From Candidatus Hodarchaeota archaeon (GTDB taxonomy: Archaea; Asgardarchaeota; Heimdallarchaeia; Hodarchaeales; Hodarchaeaceae), in NCBI GenBank assembly GCA_016840035.1, contig JAEOTC010000148.1, positions 1-42,650 on the forward strand: a stretch of 42,650 bases of DNA, read 5' to 3'. This document shows positions 34,118 to 42,649 of this stretch, piece by piece. Below the pieces are notes generated by a model. It was given only the letters and a program-made list of their open reading frames with translations. It was not told where the DNA came from and ran no database searches. Numbering within the stretch: position 1 is the first letter of the stretch; each line of letters starts with the position of its first letter. The translations under genes and the position numbers were made by a program.

Positions 34118-34615
34118 TTGAAGGTTTATTCAAAGAGAGTATTGGAAACTTTAGGAATGACGGTCAGCGAGGAGAAGGATCAGCCAATCAATTATGAAAC
34201 TGCGATTAAAGGTACAACGCTGGATGTCTATTTCTATTTATTAAGAAAAAAAGAAGCTGCGGGAGTTCGAGAAATACAACGTGGATTGGGGTTATCTAGT
34301 CCTAGTGTATCCAGTTATCACTTGGACAAATTAGAATCTTTAGGAGTTATCAAGAAAAACAGATTTGGTAATTTTGAAATTGCCAAAAAAGTCGATATCG
34401 GTGCGTTGAATCAGTTTATTCTGGTAAGAAATTACACACTTCCCCGATTTCTATTTTATGCGGTTTTTGTTTCCATTGTATTTATTGGTTATATCCTTTT
34501 CTTTTTTACTTTGCCCTTAACAACAGGAAAACTCTTCGCACTCATTTTTGGTGCTTTTGGTACAGGAATTTGCTGGATTGAAACCTATCTATCTTGGTTG
34601 AAACGTCCATTTTGA
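34118..34615 (+). CDS. Membrane-anchored winged-helix regulator
   Basis: This 165-residue protein has a winged helix at about residues 28-95 (TTLDVYFYLLRKKEAAGVREIQRGLGLSSPSVSSYHLDKLESLGVI, ArsR/MarR-like). Two membrane helices follow at about 108-155. DNA-binding domains tied to the membrane this way are known in archaea and are thought to sense membrane or extracytoplasmic state. The start is TTG with GAGGA 7 nt upstream; an ATG 13 codons later is possible. It is divergent from the soluble winged-helix gene. Confidence 0.82.
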   Translation: MKVYSKRVLETLGMTVSEEKDQPINYETAIKGTTLDVYFYLLRKKEAAGVREIQRGLGLSSPSVSSYHLDKLESLGVIKKNRFGNFEIAKKVDIGALNQFILVRNYTLPRFLFYAVFVSIVFIGYILFFFTLPLTTGKLFALIFGAFGTGICWIETYLSWLKRPF

Positions 34616-34622
34616 TAGAAAA

Positions 34623-35150
34623 TCAGAGAAATCTAACCCGTTCACTTATATCAATAGCGGGGAATTTCGGTTCTTGTTCTGTTTGTCTCCATAATTCTTC
34701 CAGTTTAAATTCATCAAGTAGAGCTGCAACTTCCTTAACAAAATGAATTAATTCCCGAATTTTCCGTGAAAAACGATACATTGAAACTTCATCTAGCCGA
34801 TACCCTAGGAATATTCGTAGATCCTCGTTGGGTCCCGTCGTTATTACTCTACTGGTGAAATATTTTCCCTGAATCTGAAGAACTCTCCTTAAAAAAGCTG
34901 TAACTGCTTCTTCTGATTCTTTCTTGAGACTAGTTAAACCATTTGAAAAGAAAGATATGTGCGTGAAATTACTTTCCAAAGCAATATGAATATCAGGACA
35001 GTTTTTTATGGGAAGAAGAATATTGAATGCATTATCATGAGTATCTTTTAAAAGTACGTGTTCTAATCCAAGAAGATCTAACCAGTGTTTAATTTGCTCT
35101 ACTTTCTGGGGAATTACCGTATGTGCTTTTACAGGTTGAGTAGCTCGCAT
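34623..35150 (-). CDS. Unknown soluble protein
   Basis: Not recognised. This 175-residue alpha/beta protein has a first helix (VEQIKHWLDLLGL), strands (HVLLKDTHDNAFNILLPI, IHIALESNFTHISFFS) and a long C-terminal helical part (IRELIHFVKEVAALLDEFKLEELW). This order resembles the YbjN/CesT-like chaperone fold, but no motif confirms it. It converges on the membrane-anchored regulator with 7 bp between stops. The 157 bp upstream (35151-35307) hold a short run of C but no gene. Confidence 0.68.
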   Translation of the reverse strand: MRATQPVKAHTVIPQKVEQIKHWLDLLGLEHVLLKDTHDNAFNILLPIKNCPDIHIALESNFTHISFFSNGLTSLKKESEEAVTAFLRRVLQIQGKYFTSRVITTGPNEDLRIFLGYRLDEVSMYRFSRKIRELIHFVKEVAALLDEFKLEELWRQTEQEPKFPAIDISERVRFL

Positions 35151-35307
35151 TTTTTAATTTCTCTTGAGTTTCGATAGGACTTTATTGTCACAAATTGATT
35201 CGTTGATTAACTTAACTTCTCTTCCCCCCCTCCATAAATGTTTTCATTTCATTCTGTTTCTGATTAAAGGTAAAACAAGTAATTTCCGACTCTCCTCTCC
35301 TCCATTT

Positions 35308-35889
35308 TTAGGGAAAGATTGTGGAATTTAGATAGGGGACAAGTGCCATAGTCACACTTTGTTTAAGAATATCATAACGGGTAACAAAATTTTGACTGAA
35401 GAACCCTACGACACCTTGCTTCTTTTTAATATCTGGAACCCCACTCTTTTGTTCCGCAAGATCACCAAGCTCGTGGTAGGTATGACTAGTTAATAGATCG
35501 TACCATTCCAATGGTAAAGGTATTCCACATCCTCTAATTGTTTCGATAGCAATGTTTTGACCTACTGAGGAGTAAACAATTATTCTTGCACTATCCGAAT
35601 TTAACTTTACTATTCCTCCCTCAATACCTACATAGTAATCGTATGCAGGATATGTTTCACGAGCCTGTACAACTCTGAGTCTAGAATGATCTTTCGTTTC
35701 ATCCTCTCCAATAGGTTGAGAAGCATTAGCGGTTGGAACAACAACTTCTTTTGAATCAATCTTCAAATTTTTAAAAAATAGTAGAAAAGCATCGGTAGTT
35801 GCTTTTATTTTTACTGGATTCTTACTAGCCACTAAAACATTTATTTCTTTCAGGGGAATCACTTCTATCTCACAACAGTTGGTCTTCAA
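35308..35889 (-). CDS. Inosine/xanthosine triphosphatase, YjjX family
   Basis: In this 193-residue protein VLVASKNPVKIKATTDAF, NASQPIGEDET, the YVGIEGGI metal/nucleotide segment, GDLAEQKSG and the closing SVTMALVPYLN match the YjjX/DUF84 non-canonical purine NTP phosphatase family. It hydrolyses ITP and XTP to keep them out of nucleic acids. The N-terminus is uncertain. The TTG at 35889 overlaps nep1 by 20 bp; a GTG nine codons later (35862), with TGTGAG just before it, would start after the nep1 stop. Either way it is coupled to nep1. Confidence 0.88.
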   Translation of the reverse strand: MKTNCCEIEVIPLKEINVLVASKNPVKIKATTDAFLLFFKNLKIDSKEVVVPTANASQPIGEDETKDHSRLRVVQARETYPAYDYYVGIEGGIVKLNSDSARIIVYSSVGQNIAIETIRGCGIPLPLEWYDLLTSHTYHELGDLAEQKSGVPDIKKKQGVVGFFSQNFVTRYDILKQSVTMALVPYLNSTIFP

Positions 35890-36559
35890 GATTATGGATA
35901 ATACGAGAAGCTATTATCCATGCTGGTTTGGTTTCTTCATATAGGGAGATTTGTTGAAAATCTAAATTTGTGGGCAATTCTGCATTGAGTAAAAAGGATG
36001 ATTCACCAGATTGGAAACCTCCTATTAAAAATACAGAGTCGTCATCTACCTTGGTGTTAAATTTAAAAAACTCATTTGAAGTTTCAGTGAGTCTCTCTAG
36101 CAGGAAGATCCTATTCTGAGAGAAATTCTCTAATATTTGGTTCATTGTACAATTATCAACGGTTAAAAGCGACTTACCCTCAATGGGGATACGCTTTTTG
36201 TATAGTAGTTGGGAAAAAAGGCCAACAAATCGGTTATAGTTTACTGGAATTCTCCAATCCGAAGGAATATGAATACATCGATTGTTATATGTGTGAATAA
36301 TAATTTTTACTTTGTTATCAGATATAAGGGGAGAATATAGGAGGTTTAAGAGAGAATAGTAGATGATATCGGGTCTTCCTCGTTTCTCACGAGAGGGCAG
36401 ATCCTTCATCAAAGAGGCATGAATTGCATTATCTAAAAGTATTCCCCGATTCTTTTTACGGGTATTCGTTTTCCACTCTTTACGAATCAGTGGATGATTT
36501 CTCAGTGATTCAGGAATCAATTCGATTGCAGTTTCGAAAAAAATAATGGATATTACCAT
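35870..36559 (-). CDS. nep1: rRNA pseudouridine N1-methyltransferase Nep1 (EMG1)
   Basis: This 229-residue SPOUT-class enzyme of archaea and eukaryotes contains the Nep1 signatures: TAIELIP at the start, LLDNAIHASLMKDL, KRGRPDIIYYSLLNLLYSPL, IIIHTYNN, IPVNYNRFVGLF and the SAM-knot FLIGGFQSGE. Nep1 methylates the hypermodified pseudouridine of small-subunit rRNA (helix 35 region) and aids ribosome assembly. The length is normal. It shares 20 bp with the YjjX-type gene. This is one of the best archaeal markers in the window. Confidence 0.94.
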   Translation of the reverse strand: MVISIIFFETAIELIPESLRNHPLIRKEWKTNTRKKNRGILLDNAIHASLMKDLPSREKRGRPDIIYYSLLNLLYSPLISDNKVKIIIHTYNNRCIHIPSDWRIPVNYNRFVGLFSQLLYKKRIPIEGKSLLTVDNCTMNQILENFSQNRIFLLERLTETSNEFFKFNTKVDDDSVFLIGGFQSGESSFLLNAELPTNLDFQQISLYEETKPAWIIASRIIHNLEDQLL

Positions 36560-36607
36560 ATTTTGTCGATTAATCCTTTTTGAGTGAAATTATTTGTTTT
36601 TAACCAT

Positions 36608-36802
36608 TTATTTTCTACAGGTATTCATACGTTCGTCAAATTCTTGGAAATCCGACAATACACAATTTTTACCAAATAAAGCATTAATCATACTCACTAT
36701 CTGAATTAAATTATTCACATCAGAATATCCATCTTTTATTTTTGATAGAATCCACGTTCCAGTTACAGATAATTGGAGGACGAAATATATATTGGATTTC
36801 AT
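36608..36802 (-). CDS. Small unknown protein upstream of nep1
   Basis: This 64-residue protein is not recognised. It starts at an ATG with AAAGGA about 2-3 nt upstream and a TTTATTTAA TATA-like block behind that, and ends 48 bp before nep1 on the same strand. The residues are ordinary for a folded mini-protein, with two cysteines and no membrane segment. The weak call rests on start signals and operon position. Confidence 0.42.
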   Translation of the reverse strand: MKSNIYFVLQLSVTGTWILSKIKDGYSDVNNLIQIVSMINALFGKNCVLSDFQEFDERMNTCRK

Positions 36803-36856
36803 AGTCCTTTAATTAAATAAAACCCTAGATGATTCTTCTAAATAGGTGAAAAAGTA

Positions 36857-37039
36857 ATGTTGCGTAATTTCAAACTCCCAGGCAAACTTAAAACCATCCA
36901 ACATCCAGGAAAACGAGTTGAGATTTGGATTAATAGTAGAAAGGTGGAAGCTATTGAGGAATATTCTTTTCAGGATCAAGTATTTCTGAAAAAATTCATT
37001 TCAAATCTTGAGAATATGGGGTGGATTGTTTTAACTTAA
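36857..37039 (+). CDS. Small unknown basic protein
   Basis: This 60-residue protein (MLRNFKLPGKLKTIQH...) has AGGTGA 6 nt before its ATG, a good Shine-Dalgarno sequence. It is strand-rich then helical, basic, with no cysteines. It is divergent from the small gene before nep1 (54 bp) and converges on the HEAT-repeat gene. A hairpin-capable AGAATG...CATTCT lies in the convergent space at 37054-37073. Not recognised. Confidence 0.52.
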   Translation: MLRNFKLPGKLKTIQHPGKRVEIWINSRKVEAIEEYSFQDQVFLKKFISNLENMGWIVLT

Positions 37040-37066
37040 GATGTGATGCTTCTAGAATGTAAGAAT

Positions 37067-38299
37067 TCATTCTGCATATCCATCTAGGATTGTGTGGAGA
37101 GGTCCAAATTCTTCATCTTCTGGGGTATGATCCTTAAGAATTGCAGCTAATCGCTTAACCAACTCTTCATCTTCTAATTTTGCGAAAAGTTTTTCATACG
37201 TGGAAGCTGGTACCTGGGCAAGAATGTCTCCGATTTCTGCATAATAATCCTCCGAAATTGACTCATCGGTAAGCAATTCAATTAAAATTGGAAAAGTAAC
37301 AAGTTTTTTATTCATGATTACATCCTTAATTGTTGATTTTTCTTCCTCTTGTGCAATTTCTAGGAATTTTATCAAAACCTCGTAAGCTTTTTTTGTCCCG
37401 ATTTCATGTAATGCGTAAATAGTCTGTAAGAGAGTATAATCTTCTGATGTAGGCTCATTCAGGAGTTTATCCAATGTTGGAACGGCATTCTCTGTACCAA
37501 TTTTTCCCAAGATTTCTACTAATGCACCACATTTCGTATCATCAGTGCATTCTTCAAGTGCTGTTGTCACATACGGAACTGCTAGATCACCGAATCTGGT
37601 GATTACTGCCCGCACCGTTGTTTCCTGACGTGCTTCTGTCTGTCCAAGTAATGCAAATAATGGTTCAATCCCTCTTTCCTCTTTCATTTCTGCTAAAGCA
37701 TACGCAGCTGATAAACGGACATCCATCTCATATAATTCCCCTGTTAAAACCTCCTGCATTTTCATACTGGCTTCATGAGCTCGCTCCTTCATTGCACCTA
37801 GAAGAAACGCTAATTGTTGTTGTTTTTTAGGAGGAAGAGTATCAAAAACACTAATTATAGAAGGTACCCTTTGTGACCAACAATCTAACCACATAAATTC
37901 TTTATGACATCTTTCCATTGCAGGGACATCAAATTCTTCAATTTGTTCAGCTATACAGGTGAAATTCAGATATCTCCTCTTAAGGAATGGACATTTCGTT
38001 TCATAGTTCATGTAAGGTAAGCCTGTACGCGATGATGCGGTTCTATATGCGATTACACTCATAAATTCACCGACTTTAGTGAAAGTAAACGTTAGAAAAA
38101 ACATCATTATGATGATCGAGGCAAAGAATCCCAACAGTTCACCCAATAATATGAAGAGAGAGGGGTAAACAAAGAAAAAGAATAAGTACCAGCCTAGTAT
38201 TACAAGAAATACCATACCTAATGATTCTATAAGATCAGACATGAATTCGGGTTCCGTCTTAGATTGTATTATTAAAGGATCAACTTGTTCATCAGACAT
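37067..38299 (-). CDS. Membrane-anchored HEAT-repeat protein with four cysteines
   Basis: This 410-residue protein has two or three hydrophobic helices at about residues 25-80. A segment with Cys103, 115, 131 and 140 follows, then HEAT-like helical repeats to the end (YALAEMKEERGIEPLFALL, then VEILGKIGTENAVPTLDKLL, YALHEIGTKKAYEVLIKFL). HEAT repeats give a protein-binding scaffold, here on the membrane. The spaced cysteines could hold a metal or form disulfides (inference). I prefer the ATG at 38299, which has GGTGA 8 nt upstream, over the TTG at 38314. The 193 bp upstream hold no gene. Confidence 0.8.
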   Translation of the reverse strand: MSDEQVDPLIIQSKTEPEFMSDLIESLGMVFLVILGWYLFFFFVYPSLFILLGELLGFFASIIIMMFFLTFTFTKVGEFMSVIAYRTASSRTGLPYMNYETKCPFLKRRYLNFTCIAEQIEEFDVPAMERCHKEFMWLDCWSQRVPSIISVFDTLPPKKQQQLAFLLGAMKERAHEASMKMQEVLTGELYEMDVRLSAAYALAEMKEERGIEPLFALLGQTEARQETTVRAVITRFGDLAVPYVTTALEECTDDTKCGALVEILGKIGTENAVPTLDKLLNEPTSEDYTLLQTIYALHEIGTKKAYEVLIKFLEIAQEEEKSTIKDVIMNKKLVTFPILIELLTDESISEDYYAEIGDILAQVPASTYEKLFAKLEDEELVKRLAAILKDHTPEDEEFGPLHTILDGYAE

Positions 38300-38492
38300 A
38301 CTTAGATTCACCAAAGAGAATTTCCGAAATAATAATTAGTCACTGAATTAAAACTGATTCGAGTAATAAATTTGAATATTTTCGTTGGTCTACTTAGGGA
38401 TATAATGCATCAATTGTGTTGATTGTCTTCAAATGAACATTATAATTGTTAAAACTGACATTCTAGAACTACTATTTTGGAGAAATCTTGTA

Positions 38493-39986
38493 TTAAACAA
38501 TAAATTTCTTTTTATCCTTTTTACAAATCAACTGGATTGCATGCCGTCCCGAAAATATAGCTGTAGGAACACCACCCATGGACATAGACCAATGACCTGC
38601 CATATAGAAGTTGTCTAATCCTGGAAGGGTCTTTTTAAATTGTTCTAAGATAGATTCAGCAGTTGGTGAGAATCCCATGATTGATCCTTTATGTGACCTG
38701 GTGTAACGCCAATAAGTATAGGGTGTAGCAACATCGGTTATTTCAACAGTTTCAGTAATTCCTGGATAAATTTCTTCTAATTTTTTTAATGCAACACGTG
38801 AAATCTTTTCTTTTTCTAATTTATAGGAATCTTGATCGTCTTTCAAAGTATTCCAGAAATCCCATTCGGTTTCAAACATTGCTTGGATTACTGTTTTTCC
38901 TTCAGGTGCAAAAAAGTCACTATAGTTGAAAATACGGTAGGTGAATTCAAATATATCCTGTTTTCCAATTTTAAGAGGTCTTTCGAGTTTTTTAAAAACG
39001 AGCCAAGGTTCCTCCTTGAATTCCCTAGAGACCCCATAACTGACACATATATATGGTGGTAATTCCTTTTTTGGAATATAACGTTCATTGATCTCAGCGT
39101 TTGTAAATTGTCCATTAAGCATACTATAAATTGTATTATATCCATCTGCCGCGGAAATTATATAATTCGCAAATTTAGTTTCTCCATTTTCGAGTTCTAT
39201 TCCTACAGCAGTATCATTTTCAACTACAATTCTTTTTACTGGTGAATTATAGGATATTTTCCCTCCTAGACTAGTATATTTAGTTTCTATGCATCTTGCA
39301 AACTCATTAGAACCATTTCCAAGAAGACACATTTGGTCTGTGACTAAAGTAGAAAGAATCATAATTATAAACCAGTATGGAACGTCTGGTAAGAACAAAT
39401 ACATCAAAATATCTGTAAAAACTTCATTACTAACCCTTTTAGCTCTGGTTCTAATGGTTTCATTGTATTTACCTACAAAAAATTTTAAAATGCTCTTTGC
39501 GACCCAAATATCCTTAACTTTTTCTCTCAATCCAATTAGCTCGACTGGTTTATCAAAACCAAAGGTACTTAGGTCATGTTTTTTAAATTCATTTATATCG
39601 GATATCAGTTCTTCTATCATTGCCTGGTCTGAGGGAAATAATTTCAATAAATCATGTCTAATCTGTTGTAAATCATGAGTAAAATCAATCCTAATTCCTG
39701 TCTTCTCATCAATATACCGTGCGTAGGTTTTCATATCAACAAAATTATAGTTATTAGCACCAATTTCTGTTAATATTCGATAAAAATCAATATGAGGTTT
39801 GTGACCTGTTAAAAAATGAATACCACCATCAATATTATAATCTTTTCGCTTCCAAGTAGCTGCTAATCCTCCACAAACACGATGTTGTTCAAAGATTTTT
39901 GAATTATAGCCATTAGTCTGTGCATACACTCCAGTTGATAACCCTCCTAATCCTGCACCAATTATTATAATGTCTTTCTTACCCAC
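38493..39986 (-). CDS. FAD-dependent carotenoid isomerase/phytoene desaturase-like oxidoreductase
   Basis: This 497-residue flavoenzyme starts with the dinucleotide loop IIIIGAGLGGLSTGVYAQTNGY and the acidic IFEQ strand end, then GGLAATWKRKDYNIDGGIHFL. It ends with the amine-oxidase/CrtI-type FAD motif GLDNFYMAGHWSMSMGGVPTAIFSGRHA. The pattern fits CrtISO/CrtI-related proteins and archaeal retinol-saturase-like oxidoreductases; the substrate is probably a polyprenyl compound. Start is GTG. It is divergent from the aldehyde-ferredoxin oxidoreductase-like gene with 146 bp between preferred starts. Confidence 0.85.
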   Translation of the reverse strand: MGKKDIIIIGAGLGGLSTGVYAQTNGYNSKIFEQHRVCGGLAATWKRKDYNIDGGIHFLTGHKPHIDFYRILTEIGANNYNFVDMKTYARYIDEKTGIRIDFTHDLQQIRHDLLKLFPSDQAMIEELISDINEFKKHDLSTFGFDKPVELIGLREKVKDIWVAKSILKFFVGKYNETIRTRAKRVSNEVFTDILMYLFLPDVPYWFIIMILSTLVTDQMCLLGNGSNEFARCIETKYTSLGGKISYNSPVKRIVVENDTAVGIELENGETKFANYIISAADGYNTIYSMLNGQFTNAEINERYIPKKELPPYICVSYGVSREFKEEPWLVFKKLERPLKIGKQDIFEFTYRIFNYSDFFAPEGKTVIQAMFETEWDFWNTLKDDQDSYKLEKEKISRVALKKLEEIYPGITETVEITDVATPYTYWRYTRSHKGSIMGFSPTAESILEQFKKTLPGLDNFYMAGHWSMSMGGVPTAIFSGRHAIQLICKKDKKKFIV

Positions 39987-40132
39987 ATTAACTACCTACT
40001 CAGATCATGTGTCTTCAAACAGATATTTTACGACACTTTATCTGGTTTATTATTCATAATCCTACAAGTTCCAAGAAGGAATTCCAGAAATCACAAATAG
40101 TGGGTCAAATTGACCTAAATTGGAAGAGATTT

Positions 40133-41953
40133 ATGTATGCTCCATCGCTTGTTTCTTTGAACATTACTGAAAATAAGGTTAAGCCAAAAAAAACTATCGA
40201 TCCCAAGGTAGTTGAGTTATTCCTTGGAGGAAGGGGGATTGCGGTATATTTAAGCTTTGAATCAATTCCTGTTGACACAAGTCCCCGTGGACCCGAAAAT
40301 ATAATTACTTTTGGAACAGGATTCCTAACTGGATCTACTTTTCCCTCTTCTGGTACTGCTATTGCCACATTTAAATCTCCTCATACCAATACACTGTGTA
40401 CAGCTACCAGTACAGGTCATTTTGGTGCTTTTTTAAAGCAAACGGGACACGATTTCCTCCAGATTCAAGGAAAAGCAAAATCTCCTCAATATATTTTGAT
40501 AGATGAATTTTCAGACATTTCATTTGAGGATGCTTCGAATATATGGGAGTATTCAATAGAGAAAACTGATAGATTCTTTAGAGAAAAATATGGTGATCGT
40601 ATCAGTATTGCTTGCATTGGGAATGCCGCTATAAATCAGGTTATCTATACTGGTGTTGTGGTTGATAGAAGGCATCAATTCCAACGTGGAGGATTAGGAA
40701 GCGTTTTTGCATCCAAAAATATTAAAGCAATTGTATTAACGGATCCTCCTCAAACTTCAGATCTTTCGGTATTGACAGAAGAGGAAAAAGTTAATTTTGA
40801 GTCAACACTCCTACATCATCCTTGGATTTCGATGTTAACGACTGAAGGAACATTTTCTACGATTCATTCTATGATCCAGGCCCAAATTGTGCCTACAAAG
40901 AATTGTACAAGACTATTTAAGCTTCAAAAAGAATCGGTTTCCTCATTTCACGGGTATGGTGAGACCTATAACTGTTGGCAATGTCAAGTTCAATGCAAAC
41001 GAAATTCTTCTCAAAGTTTTATAGCACTAGGACCAAACTTAGGGATAGTAGATCATAATTCCGTCCAAAAAGCTATAGAAAAGTGCGATGAAGAGGGATT
41101 AGATCCCATATCAACAGGGGCGGCTTTAGCATCATTATTTCAGATTCAAGAAGACAAAAGAAAGTTACTGAATATCAATCTAGGATATAATTGGGGAAAT
41201 CCACAAATCTATAAACTAATTGATGATATTATTAAGAAAAAGGGGCTGGGTGATCAGTTAGCTCGAGGGGAGGGATATTTGTATAAACAAACAAGTGAAC
41301 CCTCCCCAATGGTTAAGAACCAAATCCCTGGAATGTATTTCTTTCCAAATTGTCCAGTATTGAGCATGGATCTTTGTTCTGCCCCCTATGGGGCATCTGA
41401 TTTAAGAACAGGCAGTCTCTTTTATCCAGAAGTTCTTGGGTTCCCCTTCCAACTCTCCCGAAGATCTGTTAAAGGTAAAATTCAGTTAAAAATCTTGCTA
41501 GAAAATTTAGCTGCGGTCTTTGATTCCTTAGTTTTGTGTTCACGGTTTATGCCTACTTTTCTTAAATCAAGTATTCCTTTTAGAGTGCTTCCTTCAAGAT
41601 TAAGGGGCCTACTTCTAAACTATCTTCCAAAGAGAGTGATCGAAAACATGATAATTCGAGACTCGTTAATAGGTCCATTAATTCGTAAATCTATTCAATT
41701 AGAAAACTCTAATAGAAATATTCTTGAGATTGGGAACAGAATTACTCTACTTGAGCGACTTTTCAACACACGCACTGGATTATTACCTTCAAGTGATTTA
41801 ATTCCACGGTATCTTGAAGGTTACAATGAATTCTATAAACAACAGAATGAGCTCCTTGTTTCTTACTATAAGCTAAAAGGACTCAATTCCGAAGGGTTGA
41901 TCACATTAAAAACATTGAAGAAAGCTAAACTTCTGGGATTACTCAATATCTAG
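40133..41953 (+). CDS. Aberrant aldehyde:ferredoxin oxidoreductase-family protein
   Basis: At 606 residues from the ATG at 40133 this has AOR length. Family marks are FLGGRGIAVYL, GPENIITFGTGFLTGSTFPSSG, KQTGHDFLQIQGKA, the Fe-S cysteines C281-x2-C284-x3-C288, the fourth Cys469 in DSLVLC, EGLDPISTG and the closing YYKLKGLNSEGL. AOR enzymes oxidise aldehydes with tungstopterin and a 4Fe-4S cluster. Here the stretch after Cys288 is shortened, so the usual YET glutamate near the tungsten is missing, and the DPR-type pterin/His segment is replaced by a Cys-containing one. An ATG at 40007 would add 42 residues foreign to AOR. GGAAGAG precedes the chosen start. Confidence 0.85.
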   Translation: MYAPSLVSLNITENKVKPKKTIDPKVVELFLGGRGIAVYLSFESIPVDTSPRGPENIITFGTGFLTGSTFPSSGTAIATFKSPHTNTLCTATSTGHFGAFLKQTGHDFLQIQGKAKSPQYILIDEFSDISFEDASNIWEYSIEKTDRFFREKYGDRISIACIGNAAINQVIYTGVVVDRRHQFQRGGLGSVFASKNIKAIVLTDPPQTSDLSVLTEEEKVNFESTLLHHPWISMLTTEGTFSTIHSMIQAQIVPTKNCTRLFKLQKESVSSFHGYGETYNCWQCQVQCKRNSSQSFIALGPNLGIVDHNSVQKAIEKCDEEGLDPISTGAALASLFQIQEDKRKLLNINLGYNWGNPQIYKLIDDIIKKKGLGDQLARGEGYLYKQTSEPSPMVKNQIPGMYFFPNCPVLSMDLCSAPYGASDLRTGSLFYPEVLGFPFQLSRRSVKGKIQLKILLENLAAVFDSLVLCSRFMPTFLKSSIPFRVLPSRLRGLLLNYLPKRVIENMIIRDSLIGPLIRKSIQLENSNRNILEIGNRITLLERLFNTRTGLLPSSDLIPRYLEGYNEFYKQQNELLVSYYKLKGLNSEGLITLKTLKKAKLLGLLNI

Positions 41954-42649
41954 TTAACTCGAGCCTTTACCTGGTCTAAGAGACGGACCTTTCAATAAAT
42001 TTAGCATATTTAATAGATAAGTAACAAATTTTTCATCGAATGTCATGAATCCGACATCATCAGGTAAAACAACCGCTTGATCATTATCTTTTACCGCTAA
42101 TACTCCTGTGATATTACCAGCACCTTTTGATTTACGTAAGTTTATATTTACCTGGTTTCCTATTTCATTAAACCATTTTTTTCCTTTTTTACTAAAATCA
42201 TAACTAGTAAAAATCCAAATCCGTTTTCCAGACGGTACTGACTTAAGATCCGATGTTGATAAAATTGTTGGATCAGACATAGATAATGTAACTGGTTTTG
42301 ATGCATTATTTATGAATTTGATCAAATAATCATTAATTGCATGACTAGTTGATAGTTTTAACAACCGTATATATGAAATAGGATCACGATCAGATAATTC
42401 TGTCTCTAATGATCCTAGAACTTCAGCTTGCTTGGCGTGAGAGTCGTTTATTCCACTTAGAACTTCATTGGTTCGGTTTAAAAACTCCGAAAGGTAAGTT
42501 TCTATTTCAGAATTTAAGGTCTGAATAAACTTCGTCATATTTCCTTTGTTTTCTAATATTACCTTTTCAATATCATTATTGTACGATTCTAAGTCTGTAG
42601 ATATATTTTTTGATAAATCACTGCTCATTCCATCAACTTTACTTCCCAT
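41954..42649 (-). CDS. Coiled-coil sensor-like protein, possibly cut by the window edge
   Basis: There are 231 residues from an ATG at 42649, one base from the window end, so the true start may lie outside. Residues 1-95 are a long helix rich in Asn/Ser/Glu with heptad-like spacing. The rest is an alpha/beta domain (RIWIFTSYDF, GNITGVLAVKDNDQAVVLPDD, FDEKFVTYLLNML) like the C-terminal effector part of TrmB-type archaeal regulators. If so, a winged helix would precede it, outside the window. It abuts the AOR-like gene stop directly, converging. Confidence 0.65.
   Translation of the reverse strand: MGSKVDGMSSDLSKNISTDLESYNNDIEKVILENKGNMTKFIQTLNSEIETYLSEFLNRTNEVLSGINDSHAKQAEVLGSLETELSDRDPISYIRLLKLSTSHAINDYLIKFINNASKPVTLSMSDPTILSTSDLKSVPSGKRIWIFTSYDFSKKGKKWFNEIGNQVNINLRKSKGAGNITGVLAVKDNDQAVVLPDDVGFMTFDEKFVTYLLNMLNLLKGPSLRPGKGSS

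Noticed and set aside
35220..35240. C-run near 35225 as a structural or regulatory element
   Set aside because: It is a simple homopolymer run in a short gap with no symmetric or conserved pattern to support a function.
37054..37073. AGAATG...CATTCT as a terminator between converging genes
   Set aside because: A six-pair stem with no T-run on either strand; too weak to call.
40007..40132. Upstream extension of the AOR-like gene from the ATG at 40007
   Set aside because: The 42 added residues are not AOR-like and would leave only 20 bp for two divergent promoters; the ATG at 40133 has a better ribosome site.
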